64,000 bases of DNA from Trissonchulus latispiculum (taxonomy: Eukaryota > Nematoda > Enoplea > Enoplida > Ironidae): the NCBI GenBank assembly GCA_030248195.1, contig JASAND010021201.1, positions 16,132 to 80,131 of the forward strand. Direction: 5' to 3'. Position 1 is the first letter of the stretch. Each line of letters opens with the position of its first letter. Of the stretch, positions 1 to 10,260 are shown in pieces. The notes below the pieces were generated by a model. The model saw nothing but the letters and a program-made list of their open reading frames with translations, searched no databases and was not told the origin of the DNA. The translations under genes were made by a program, and so were the position numbers.

Positions 1-75
1 CCCACCGTCGGCCAACGGCCATCAGCCAGTTGGCTGGCTGGCCAGATGGCTGGCGTCGGCGGGCTATTGGCCGAC
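1..75. repeat. GGCCAAC/GGCTGGC-type GC-rich repeat
   Basis: A GC-rich block of short degenerate units built on GGCCAACGG and TTGGCTGGC. Related blocks occur at 10985-11165, 19205-19265 and 21873-22056, so this is a dispersed family in an otherwise AT-rich window. It is cut by the window edge and its termini cannot be defined. Confidence 0.6.
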
Positions 76-540
76 CGCTCACCAAGCTCAAACTTACTGA
101 TTTTCTGCGTCAACTGTGTATTTGATATTTGGATCTGGTTTTTCGTTTACACTGTTTAGAGGTTCTTATTGAGCGGGAATTTTTGCCTGTGTTGTTCTGT
201 TGTTATTTACTTATTATTTTATTTTTCTTTACTAACTTCGCCCGTGGTATTACCTCAAAATTATGGAACAAAACGCTGAGTTTTGGTTTCTGGCGAAAAT
301 CTAAACATTTGTTGCATCCTGCTTTCATTTCAAAACGTGGTCACCAGACATGTGCAGGAGGGGAAGTTTTGGGGGAGGGGGTGAACGGGCGGCCGACGGC
401 CGCCGGAAAACCGGATTTTTTTGGTTTTTCCCCAAGAAACCGGAAAATCCGGATTCTGCAGGGGGGGGGGTGAGGGACCCCTCTGGGGGTTAAGGTCTAG
501 GTCTGGAGGGGATGAAACCCCCAACCTCCCTCCCAAGCAC
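76..540. other. No gene seen; T-rich then G-rich sequence
   Basis: Bases 76-330 are T-rich with no convincing codon pattern. Bases 355-535 turn strongly G-rich, with runs of G up to ten and a CCGGAAAA/TTTTCCGG-like motif. The short open frames here have low-complexity composition and no recognisable domain. It is probably degraded repeat DNA flanking the hAT-like insertion. Confidence 0.4.
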
Positions 541-985
541 ATGCATGGCAGAGTTGTATGCGGGCCGCGGGTACCCGCGGGTACCCGCGGGGCGGGGCGG
601 GGCGGGCCGAATTATTACTACCCGCGCGGGCCGCGCGGGCCGATGCGGGCCGATTTTGGGCTACTTTCATGGGGCTAATTTTGCTTTCTAGAAATTAGAA
701 AAAGCAGCTTATTGAGTATAATAACAGGCAGAGTAAACATTATTTTAAACCCATGAAAACTACAGGTTTTATTGTATTATACAACAAGTCTAACTTCTAA
801 CAAAAGTGAATCCTGTGGTTTCTGCTGGAACTTTTGTGAGAGTGTTTAGCACTGAAAATGGCGGTCAGCAAATATATTATTTTTAAAAGTTTAACGCATA
901 TTTCTATTGGCGCAGAAACTGAATTTTTAGCTGATTTGCGGAAATTCGTGTTTTTACACACAAGTAAATATAAATCCATAATAAC

Positions 986-2058
986 CAGGGTTTTTTGCGT
1001 CCAGATGTGCGTCTGGACGCAAAGTTTATTATCTGGACGCAATGAAATTTTAACGGGACGCAAGCTAGACGCAACATTATTTCGGGAGGAAATTCACTTT
1101 TGTAAGAGTAAAAACTTTAAATGTTTCCAGTACCAATTTTTCCGTTTTTTCCAAAAATTTCTTCGGATCCTGGGGGCCCCGCCCCCAGACCCCCGGCGTT
1201 TCCCACTTTGTCATGGAATGCCAAGGTGCAAGGTCATGTCTCAATGTTATTTGTTAAGTCGTTGTCCACCTGTATCCATAGATCGTGTTGAACTCCTAAA
1301 TTTCACATCAATAAGTAAAGCATTACAATGTGCATAATTTTGAACATTCATGTTTTAAACACATTTTTGAAGAATAATACTACACCACACATACACTTTA
1401 CAATTTACGCAAAGAATGAAATAGCGTTCGATGCTTTAGTTAGATATAACAGATACCAAATTAATTCTTTTAAACACTCCCATTACGGATTTAATCCGTA
1501 ATTGCAAAAAACTCCAACTTCTGGGGGGCGCCGCTCCCCAGACCCCCCCGATGCTTACTTCCAGTACTGTTTTCAGGGATCAGTAGTTCTCAGAGTTTTC
1601 GAAACTGAATGTATGCTTGATATTTACTCCCTTTTTTCTCAATGCTACTCCTAAATATTTCATTACTTTTTAATACTTTCATTAGTTTAAGTATATTATA
1701 TAACATTGAGATGCAACAGGTGCCAAATAAAATCTTTTTAAACATTTCCATTACGTATTATTCTGGAATTGCAAAAAACTCTTCAACTTCTGGGGGCTCC
1801 GCCCCCCAGACCCCCCGCCGTGTCCACTGGCCGCATCTATATTTTATAGGTGCCCTTGTAATCGTACATTACTGTTTAAATTGTCTAAATAGTGTTACAC
1901 TAAAGAAATTATCACAATTTTTATAACTAAAACAACTTTATGCACAGAAAACACGATAAAACAAAAATTCTACCTGGACGCAAAATTTCTTAACTGGACG
2001 CAACTTAAACTTAGCGGGACGCAAGGTTGACGCAAATCCGAAAACCAAAAAATCCCTG
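986..2058. mobile_element. hAT-like element nested in the outer element, 1073 bp
   Basis: It begins CAGGGTTTTTTGCGTC at 986 and ends in the inverse form AAAAAATCCCTG at 2058. The flanks ATAATAAC (978-985) and ATGATAAC (2059-2066) match at 7 of 8 bases, a decayed 8-bp duplication. Inside each end lie several copies of TGGACGCAA in both halves (subterminal repeats at about 1000-1072 and 1973-2030), typical transposase-binding arrays of hAT elements. No coding region is seen. Because it interrupts the outer element, it inserted later. Confidence 0.75.
1440..1825. repeat. Two diverged tandem modules with GGGGGCNCCGCCCCC hairpin
   Basis: Two modules inside the nested hAT-like element (about 1440-1553 and 1697-1825) share the order ATAACA-T-GA-ATGCAACAG...TTTTAAAC..TCCATTACG...AATTGCAAAAAACTC..AACTTCTGGGGG. 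Each ends in a GC hairpin followed by CAGACCCCCC. A third copy of the hairpin alone is at 1168-1196. They look like internal duplications of the transposon. Confidence 0.6.
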
Positions 2059-2590
2059 ATGATAACGTCTTCTTGAAGACTTTAATTAATTTAACCTTCA
2101 TTCATAACTTTTTACTGAAGACTTTAATTCATTTAAGATCAATTACAACCGAATGAAGTTTCACAGCATAGGTGCTATGGAGAAAATTGTCTGTTTGCTG
2201 CGGCGACGCCGCTTTCAATACCAATTTTCAGTTTTCTTGCAAATACAATTAATAGCTGGTTAGTTAATCTCGTCAAGTCAGTAGTCAGTAGTACTGAACG
2301 CAAGGGAAGCTAGGCTTTTATTACCACTTTAAGAACAGTTAATTGGTAGACAACAAAGTTCAAATCAAACGAACAGAAAAATTTGCCGGATCCGGAAGTA
2401 TCTTTGAAAATACATCAGTTTTGGTGCTCAGGTACTACATAGGAGGAAATTTGTATGTGCGGGTATCTGTGGGCCGGTTTACGCGTGTGCGGGCCGCGGG
2501 CCGGAGTGTTGCGGGCCGCGGTCATGAGGTGCGGGCTGCGGGCCGGTCGCGGGCCGGAAAAATCGGCCCGCATACAACTCTGATGCATGG

Positions 2591-3883
2591 TGGTCACAAT
2601 TATTTGGAAAATTTGATTGAAAGGGTATATTTCATAGCAAGACAGTGGCAATATAATGTTTTCTTGTTTTTCATTCAAAGTGGAGAAGCAACTAAAAGAG
2701 TTGCATAGAATTCTGTCTTCTGCGAACACAACGAATGAATGAACTTATTAGGACTGGATCCAAAAAGGGATTGAAAATGGAATGAAACTGAGATCGAAAT
2801 GGAATTGAATGCTCTGAATCCGTGCTAGCTTAATCCCGATCCAAAAATATTTGATAGTCTTGGATTTGAAATTTAAACAGAATTAACTGAGTCAGTAATT
2901 TTGGGGTTAGTCCAGTAAGTGAGCTCAAGATCCAGATTTAACTCAACCCCATATTGGTAGGATCGGCCCCAGTAGTTCAGCTTTTGACAGCATTTTTAGC
3001 ATTTTCTCAGGAGGTATAGCTAATTTCCATGTTTTGGCGTCAAAAAGGTATCATTTTTGCTGAAATTTAAGAGTCCTTGAATTCCTAAGTAACACAAGCC
3101 AAAAAATTAAACTTAGCGTGCTCACATGAATGCATCGCAATGCGAATAATACAGGAATGATCATCCTCCAATAATTGGATTGATTGCTGCTATCGCTGAC
3201 CCGTGGGCTGCAATCACAAAACCAAATTTTTTTGCTGATGCACTACCACGCTTATTCAAAGCAATTTGTTGTTGTTGTTGTTGTTGTTGTTTGCTGCATT
3301 AGACATCACAATGTGATGATCATCACCCGAAGGTGTTTTCTAGCATTTTCTTTAGTAAATTTCGAGGAATTTTCTGTGCATATAGGGGGGCTGCCACTTA
3401 ACGTATTTACAAAGTTACAGTGATATCGATCACTAGCGCGCTTGTTCGCGTATTATTATGCACAGAACGATTGATTCCTTGCTTCTTGATCGCAACATCA
3501 ATGGTCCTGACAACGAAAGCAACAGCCAATAAAGCCTGTTCACAAGAAACACCACAAACACAGTTCACACAGCAAAACTGAATCAATTCTGAAAATCACT
3601 TTCGAGCTGATTCTAGTTGCTAAAGACGCGATTGCTAAGCACACAATACAGGATAACGCAGACATTGAATAGCAAACGGCGAAATTCAAATCGCACATTA
3701 AATTTGAATGCTGCAGAATCCGCAAAGCGACCAAGACCATTAAAGCTTAGAAATAAGCAAGTGAAACTAATTGAAGTGGATTCATCTTCTAACCTATGTA
3801 AAATGTTTTATTGAATGTTCTGTCCAGAATATAAACTTGCTGAGTTGCTGTTAAGGAGTGTTTGTTAAGTTAAGCAGTGTCCA
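2591..3883. other. No gene seen; contains a dispersed repeat copy and (TTG)n
   Basis: Nothing coding is supported. Bases about 2970-3420 are a diverged copy of the sequence found downstream of two receptor copies (9890-10240 plus strand, about 13960-14140 minus strand). Shared landmarks are TTTTGGCGTC, CACAAGCC..AAAATTAAACT and CTGCCACTTA. A (TTG)n microsatellite is at 3263-3292. Possible explanations are a dispersed repeat or the leftover flank of a deleted receptor copy. Confidence 0.5.
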
Positions 3884-4252
3884 GGAGCCAGATTCATTAA
3901 AAATGTTCTCGAGTTCTCGAGTCTAGTAGTTAACCTAAACAACGCTGGAAGTTTTCGAGATTAGCAAGTCGATTTGCTATTCACGCTGTAATGGTTCAGT
4001 TCCCGGGCCAAGCTTTCTGCCCGATTTCGACAAAAGAAATTTTTCCAACCTGAGACCTACTCGAGAAACGTTAGAAAATTTAAATTTATTAATTTTTTCT
4101 TGCTGCTGCAATAATTTGCGTTGTTGACTAACTAAATCACCATAAAATAATCCGTAGATACATGTACATATAATTTTAATACAGAAGAGGTTGCTGTCAC
4201 TGAAAACAGACTACTCGATAGCTTGAAAACCCGAGAACATGAAACTGGCCCC
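3884..4252. mobile_element. MITE with GGGGCCAGTTTCAT-type ends
   Basis: The left end GGAGCCAGATTCAT followed by GTTCTCGAGTT is matched in inverse orientation by the right end CCCGAGAACATGAAACTGGC at about 4231-4250. The ends resemble those of the elements at 31738-32347 and 48872-49609 (GGGCC..TTTCA), so they may be one superfamily. About 370 bp, non-coding. No exact target duplication could be recognised. Confidence 0.55.
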
Positions 4253-4668
4253 AGATCACTTACAAACTGTCAGTATTGCAGCATTTGGGAGAGTAAATGG
4301 AAAACGTCAATGCCTTGAGTAATTTGATTACTACAACCTTTCTACAGCCGATAACCTTTTGACGTCAAAATCAGATAATTAGCTCAAAGTCAGCACCAAG
4401 AATAGATAATCGCAGCTTCCAGTGCAAATGTATGGCTTAATGAGAATTCTCTAATGAGTGCAACTATGTAATTACATCTATAGCCTGCATGGAAGTTTCA
4501 GTTATTTATGGAAGGAAAACAAGATATTGTGCATTATCAAGTCCTGAAGGACGTTAAATTCTCATTCAATACAGTAGCAGTTTTTGTAGCATACCAAGGT
4601 GCGTACTGTTCGTTTTTGGTTTTTCAAGTACTTATTCTTAGGTTGACATAGAAATACCAGCAACACAC
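4253..4668. other. No gene seen; possible intron of the minus-strand exon at 4669-4857
   Basis: AT-rich sequence with no credible codon pattern. If the GTAAGTG donor beside the upstream minus-strand exon is real, this stretch and the MITE at 3884-4252 would be its first intron. I could not identify the next exon. Confidence 0.35.
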
Positions 4669-4857
4669 TTACTTGCTGATATATGAAGTACCGACGGCAC
4701 GGTAAGGGAAGCAGGCATAGGAAGGATTACTATGATATGAGAGATCATCTGGTGGCTCGGTCGTGTAGTGACCAGCACGTTTGACTGCAGTTAATCCATG
4801 CCATAGTTCAGCACCAATTTGTTTTACTAGAATACTCCTGAACAAAACGCTGAACAT
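4669..4857 (-). CDS. Candidate first coding exon, mitochondrial-presequence-like protein
   Basis: An ATG at 4857 opens a 62-codon frame whose first ~30 residues (MFSVLFRSILVKQIG..., then AVKRAGHYTT) have several basic residues and no acidic ones except one Glu. This is the composition of a mitochondrial targeting presequence, with a plausible cleavage near RAG/HYTT. The rest is acidic and proline/tyrosine-rich (TEPPDD...PYRAVGTSY). The frame closes at AGCAAG-TAA, but the same bases give a consensus 5' splice site, CAGCAA/GTAAGTG, at about 4672. The stop may therefore lie inside an intron and the protein would continue on a downstream exon. I do not recognise the family; a small respiratory-chain subunit is a guess from composition only. 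A chance open frame remains possible. Confidence 0.35.
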   Translation of the reverse strand: MFSVLFRSILVKQIGAELWHGLTAVKRAGHYTTEPPDDLSYHSNPSYACFPYRAVGTSYISK

Positions 4858-5194
4858 TCCTCTTATTAGTACAACTTAAAGCTAAGCAGAAACTTTAGTA
4901 AGAAATGAATAATAATCGGAAGTGTCAGTTCAGTGAAGATCAAAAGACAGGATACCCTTTCTGACACTGCACCAGCAGACGATTGATCGAGCAAGCCCTG
5001 CATTTCGTTCTAACAACAGTGGCAGGCAACTGTTGTCTACCACTTTAGGCGACAGATTGGCAGTAACGTATTGACTAATTCTTTCAAGCAATTCTTTGAG
5101 TTTGCAGTCATTTAATTATGATTGCATAACTCATACTATTTTTTCAACTGAAGATTAGTTCCTACATATAGATGAGAGCACGCTCTAACGTGCA

Positions 5195-5252
5195 CCGTGC
5201 TACAAATTATTTGTAGCACGCTATAGCGTGCTACAAATAATTTGTAGCACGG
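5195..5252. repeat. 58-bp perfect palindrome
   Basis: The sequence reads identically on both strands, centred on GCTATAGC. Each half is itself a hairpin (GTGCTACAAAT / ATTTGTAGCAC). Two nested levels of symmetry let it fold either as one long hairpin or as two small ones. A partial GCACGCTCTAACGTGC copy precedes it at about 5178. Confidence 0.9.
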
Positions 5253-6879
5253 AGATTACGTAATATCAGTATGTGATCTCATCTCGATAAAAATTATAAT
5301 TTTGCATTTTAATGGCTTTTAATCACGATGTACATATTTTTGGAACGAAAACTAGGTAAATAAAAAGAAACGGCTATAAATATTTTATCCGGTTCATCTG
5401 ACCATTTTATTAATCTTCAAGAAATTAGTGCCTCAGAGCTTTGGATTTGCATGCTATTAAGTTTAGAAACAGGATATAAATGCGGTTTAAATATGTTATC
5501 ATTATTGTGAAAACTTTGGAACTGCCTTTTTTGGGTGATTTTAATGGTCTTCTAAAAATCGCAACTGCGCAATTGAAACTCTACATTGCTTTAAGCTGTA
5601 TTCTTACCTGCTTCGGCGTTGGGATCATTGCTTTTCAATGTATACCCGCTTCAGGTTTGCTTGTGTAACAAGTCTGCAAATTTGCAAAGTCTAAACTCAT
5701 GCAAAAGCCATCGAAGAAAATCATGGAAGAAGTAGGGTTTCTTGAATTTGGCAGTGGTTAAAATTATAGCATAAGCTTTACTTCTTAGACCTCGTGTCTG
5801 TACAAATACTAATGGACGCAGAGACCTACTACAAAATGAATTGTAGTTGATGTTACTGCTATTTGCTCTTTGCGTATAAACAGACTGGGGCATATTATGC
5901 AGGCAAGGTGACCAATGCCTGGTTCCAAACCAAGCCCCGGAGAAGAACATAAAGAGTGGCAGAGAAATGCGAAAGGGTGTCACGTGATAACCTGGTGAGG
6001 AGTGGGAGGGAATGGGAGGAAAATTTGGGATTGGGATCGAGGTGCGAAGTGTGCACACTATACTACTAGCGGCCGAACTGATATCTCACTCGTGTTCGGG
6101 GTTCCCAGACACCTTTACAGCAAAATCGCAGTCCAAATGTATTATACCATTAGGACAGAACACATTTCCTGGTTTAATAGCATGAAATGCATGTATACTG
6201 CTGAAATCCTCTGCTGTTGTCCTTCTTCAACATGTAAACTAGTAAATGTATTCGAGTCGAGAACAACAGAAAGTAAGTTTAGCAGCCAGCTAAGTTTTTA
6301 GATAAATCATATCGAAATCTGTACATGTTCCAAAAAAAGTTTAGCCCTCAGTTAATCTTAAAAAGTCCTGAATTTTATTTTATTCCAGCAAGCCACTGAT
6401 CGTGAGTCAACTGAGACCAACGGAATAGAGGTTCACATGTGTAGTGGATAAGACAGACAATAGCAAATCACCAAATACCATTTGGTTCACTTCGCAGTTG
6501 GCCATAGTTTTTAGTTTTATAAAGAAGGTTTATCTGAAGTAAATACTGTTTTGATTTGATTTAATTACCGAACGCTGAAGAACTGATGACTACTGACAAT
6601 ATCCTATGCCTCCAAGATCCAAATTTAAAAGGCTTTATTTAGAATTTACTGTTCTGAACAGCTCCACATTCTGCAACTTTAAGTAGAATTTGTTATTTGT
6701 TAAGTGTATGTTGTTATTTGTCAGGTATAGTTTGTTATTTGTCTATGGCCCTTAATTATGACTGCTTATTATAGTTGGATTGCAGTACTTAGTTCTGATT
6801 GTATCCTATTTTCAGTTTTTACTTGTGTATTGTTTGTTTACAATTTATTCATTACATGTTAGCTTAGTATTTATATTTT

Positions 6880-6914
6880 AATATATATATATAATATATA
6901 TATATATATATAAT
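6880..6914. repeat. (AT)n microsatellite
   Basis: A run of alternating A and T, interrupted by AATA units. Confidence 0.9.
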
Positions 6915-7182
6915 ATTAGTAAAAATAACAATGACACAGCCCTTCGTAGCATGACCGAAAACATCCTCATACCAAATTTTAGCTCATTTCGTCAAGTTTA
7001 AAAAAATTGCGTGTTTGGGACTCACGAGAAATGAAACAATGAATTCAAATGTGGTTACTATTTAGCTGCAAAACGATTGAAACGATGATGACGTTTCGGT
7101 AAAACTCTGTTTAGTCCATCCCACTGATTCGTAGTGCCGTGTTGAATAAAACAGTATGTTAGGTGTCATAAGAATTAATTCC

Positions 7183-7586
7183 ATCAAGGGTACATAATAA
7201 CTAAGAGTGTGGCAAGCGTCACACTCTTAGTTATTAAGGCCGGGGACATCATCTGCACTATAACAGCCGACCCCTACACAAATTAGACCCCAGAGGCCCC
7301 TTCCACAAATGAGTACCTAGGACACATTTGTGTATGCTTACTCGCTTGTATACTTATGTTTTGAAACCAAAAACGTTCAATCAGCAACTGACCACTTTCA
7401 AGCTTCAACACATGAATATACAAGCGAGTGAGCATATACAAATGTGTACTAGGTACTCATTTGTGGGAGGGGTCACTGGGTCTAACTTGTGTAGGGGGTC
7501 CGCCGTTATCGTGCAGATGATGTCCCCGGCTTTAGTAACTAAGATTGTGACGCTTGTCACACTCTTAGTTATTATGTACTCTTGAT
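7183..7586. mobile_element. Foldback element, two ~190-bp inverted arms
   Basis: The left arm starting ATCAAGGGTACATAATAAC is matched over about 190 bp (roughly 90% by eye) by the inverse of the right arm ending GTTATTATGTACTCTTGAT, leaving a loop of about 25 bp near 7375-7395. Both outer ends carry a small internal hairpin (AACTAAGAGTGTG...CACACTCTTAGTT). The open frames across it are products of the arms. No clear target duplication. It is a MITE or foldback transposon of unknown superfamily. Confidence 0.8.
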
Positions 7587-8049
7587 ACCATTCCGCTTGG
7601 GCAGACACTCGAGCAATGCCTTTCTCTAAAACAGATGAAAGCCAACTGGCAAGGCAACTCTCTTAGCAATAGAGGTCCATGGTGCTCCTACGTGGTTGTC
7701 ACACCGGGCAGCCACTCAGTAGTGAACTTTGAGATTTGCGGTTCGATTTTCTGGCTATAAGCAGTTTGTAATAATTTCATGGTGTTTGTTGCGTTTCTGC
7801 CTTACTTCAGGAGTTTCCAGACACAGTTTCCCGTCAATTGACAATTTTAGTTTTAACTTAACTGCAAAAGTTTAATCATTTCTATTTGATTAGGAACCTT
7901 GGTGCATTTGGAACCTTTTTCATGGTAAGCTTAGCATAGCTTGCATTTAAGGATATTTTTACTAGCTTCATTTTTTACCTTAGATATAGTGCAGGTTAAA
8001 TATAACTAGCTGTTGGTTACTGTCACAGCTACAAATTAATTTTATACTC
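7587..8049. other. No gene seen
   Basis: Sequence between the foldback element and the broken receptor. It holds a weak tRNA B-box-like string, GCGGTTCGATTTTC, near 7738 with no foldable tRNA around it. Confidence 0.3.
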
Positions 8050-8112
8050 TAAGCAAACCTTTGTGTTTTGAAGTTTTCATTTAATTCAGGTTACAACAGC
8101 TAGATCAAAGAA

Positions 8113-9244
8113 ATGAATAATTCGACGACACCGTTTTTCAATTAATTGATGGTCCTGCATACTTTTGGTTTCACCATAATTGGCTGCAGTGGCGTTTTCA
8201 GTAACCTGTTTATCATGTGTTGCCAGATTGCCAGTCCACCAATTCGGAATTTACTAATCTTCTTGCAGGCAATATTCGATATGATTGCCTGCGGATCATT
8301 TGTCTTTCAGGCACATGTCTAGATGGAACAACGTTAACCAGCTCCGATGTTTTAAAGCGGTAGCTCATTTTCTTTACTCTATGTCTAGTAGCACGGTATT
8401 AACTTTATGTATTGGACTAGATAGAATTGTTGCTGTAAAATTTCCGATGCAGTACAAGGATGCAAACTTTCAAAAGGTGAGAACTGCAATGGGATGTGCT
8501 CAAAAATGCAGCACTAAAAATTCGTATCAAAAGCGTATATACGCTTTCCAGCAGCCTACGTTTTTCAACATTGTAAAGCTCCTTGTACATATAGCAGCAA
8601 TCACGCTAAATGAAGCTGGATACTGTAAGTTACGCATATGTAAGTGTAAGCTAGAAAAACGTATCCAACTCGTCTCAAATAAAGCGTATATGCGTTTTTC
8701 TTTTTGAGCACATCCCAATTTCTTGCCATTTATCATTGTTTGCGTATCCTATAGTGCAAGTAGCACTACGAGCTTACTACGCAAGTGCATCCACATTGTT
8801 GCTTCTTTGCAACGTTCCGACTTCGCTTATTGGGACGGTGGCGTTTAATTTCTGGAACCAATCCACTACGATAATAAATGTTTCAGTAATTTTGGTATAT
8901 TCGATGCTTACGTTTTGGTTCCACAAAGCCAAACAAGCTGTCGCAGAATCAGGTTCCGCAGAAAAGAACGAACAGATTGTGATATCTATGATCATTATAG
9001 CCATTAGTCATATTCTGACGTGGACTGCTACAATGGCCATAATATTAATTGTGTCACATCTAAACATGTCCCCTTACATCAGTTGCACGTCGGCTTATAT
9101 GTTGGCATCTTGGCTGTTTCAAATAATGCTAGCAATGGGTTTGTGTATTTGTGGCGAAACAGTCAATATAGAAGCATCCTGACAAGGCCTTGGAAGAAAG
9201 CTGCTGTGCAAAGTGTCACAGTCAACTCAAACCTGCAAAGGTAA
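8113..9244 (+). pseudogene. Srsx-like seven-transmembrane receptor pseudogene
   Basis: This is a broken copy of the receptor at 15229-16137, with the same MNNST start and the same order of segments. An early frameshift near 8135 produces a stop within about 10 codons. Further indels occur near 8165, near 8315 (loss of a few bases before the SRW motif at the end of TM2) and near 9080 (one base missing before the QLHVGLYVG block). A 226-bp MITE interrupts TM4 at 8491-8716. Recognisable pieces are TM3 with LCIGLDRIVAVKFP, TM5 with FWNQSTTIINVSVI, TM6 with HILTWTATMAIILIVSHL and the tail AAVQSVTVNSNLQR. An upstream acceptor-like AG at 8088-8089 is conserved with the intact copy. It cannot make a functional receptor. 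Confidence 0.9.
8491..8716. mobile_element. 226-bp MITE, Harbinger-like ends, inside receptor pseudogene
   Basis: Ends GGGATGTGCTCAAAAA and TTTTTGAGCACATCCC are inverse complements. The flanking bases are AAT on both sides (8488-8490 and 8717-8719). Removing the element restores the paralogue's sequence GCAATTTCTTG, so AAT is a 3-bp target duplication. A 3-bp duplication with GGG-type ends fits PIF/Harbinger. Inside, GCGTATATACGC-type motifs form further inverted repeats. Confidence 0.8.
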
Positions 9245-10260
9245 TATTTCAGCCCACACTGGCAACTTTTTTAACAATGAAGCTGGGTAGTGTGATTGAA
9301 AGAGGGGAGTAATTTTAGGTCTAATCACCGAATTTATTCTGTAAGCATGGTACATGTTTGCCAAGCCTTGTATAAATGTCTGGGTGATGTTCATCGTAAA
9401 TCCGCTGAACTCCTATATAATTTCCTGACCTAGATTCGGCTACAGTTGTGACAACTGAGAAGGATGTTTGAAGATGTTGAGATAAAAAGGCATTACGTGT
9501 CTAATGGCTTCACCCTTTTGGCTGCAAGCAGTTTGTTGAATTCGAATATTACAGAGCTATGGCAGTCCGATGTTACTGGTTTCCATGTGTACTGGAAAAA
9601 CCTAGAGGAGAAACGGACATTGTCAGCAGAACTAGTGCTGATGTGACACTATGAAACTTTGTGACATTTTGCTATTTAAGGCGGTGATTCCTTGTGCCAC
9701 ATTGTTGGTAGGAGGCTCAAACCAAGATGAAATTTGACGAAACATTCCAAAACAAGTTCTTTTAGCATTCTAAACCCCTCCGCTTGGTCCTGCTTCAAAA
9801 ATTTGAAATTTCCGGTCATGGTGTTTTTTGCCAATTTCTAAAAGTATGGCAGTAGCAAGCTCAGTTGTGAATTTATTCATTCGAAAGATCTCATTGAACT
9901 TTATGGTTTTGCTTTTTGAAGAAACTTACTAGCTTTTCTCTATAGAGAGATGTAGCCAATTTTCTCGTTTTGGCGTCGAAAACTTGTCATTTTCGCAGAA
10001 ATAAAATAATCCATTATTTCTCCAGCTTCACAAGCCGTAAAATTAAACTAAGGGTGTCGGCTTAAAGGTCTCACAAAGGCCAATTATCCGAGGCATGGTC
10101 ATCTTCTAACTGCTATCCCGAAGGCTGCTATCATAAAGAATGTAGTTTCTGCAAAACACGCCCAAATTTTTCCAGAGATTGCGGAGATTTTACTATGCGA
10201 CCTACACGCCTGCCACTTAGCTCTGTTCATCTACTCAAACATGCCCCGTGACTCTGTTTT

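Larger units (their letters stand above)
549..2582. mobile_element. hAT-like DNA transposon (outer), 2034 bp, no transposase
   Basis: The left end CAGAGTTGTATGCGGGCCG at 549-567 is the inverse complement of the right end at 2564-2582, giving terminal inverted repeats of about 19 bp. The element is flanked on both sides by the same 8-bp target duplication, ATGCATGG, at 541-548 and 2583-2590. An 8-bp duplication with CAGAG-type ends is the hallmark of the hAT superfamily. GGGCC-rich arrays lie just inside both ends (561-655 and 2457-2570). No transposase frame is visible, so the copy is non-autonomous. A second hAT-like element is nested inside at 986-2058. Superfamily placement is inferred from ends and duplication only. 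Confidence 0.85.
4858..7182. other. No gene supported
   Basis: AT-rich intergenic DNA. It holds the 58-bp perfect palindrome at 5195-5252 and an AT microsatellite at 6880-6914. A small frame at 5480-5668 encodes a hydrophobic segment. A 135-codon minus-strand frame at 5651-6058 has no domain or compositional sign of being real. Confidence 0.4.
8050..10260 (+). repeat. Inverted segmental duplication, left copy
   Basis: This stretch, including the broken receptor and about 1 kb of 3' flank, is homologous to the reverse complement of about 13950-16190. Landmarks shared by eye include AAGCAAACCTT upstream, the receptor body, GGAATCACC.CC.CCTTAAATAG downstream and TTTTGGCGTC further down. The copies differ by substitutions, small indels and private MITE insertions (8491-8716 here, 14341-14774 there), so the duplication is old. 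Confidence 0.75.

Noticed and set aside
330..678. Overlapping open frames on both strands in G-rich DNA
   Set aside because: The composition follows the G-runs and the GGGCC array; the frames cross the transposon end at 549 and have no domain.
858..1337. 159-codon plus-strand frame
   Set aside because: It crosses the end of the nested hAT-like element at 986 and its subterminal repeats, so it cannot be an ancestral gene.
5651..6058. 135-codon minus-strand frame
   Set aside because: Pro/Ser-biased start, no domain, no splice or start support; probably chance.
7328..7608. Open frames on both strands
   Set aside because: Both lie in one arm of the foldback element and follow from its inverted structure.
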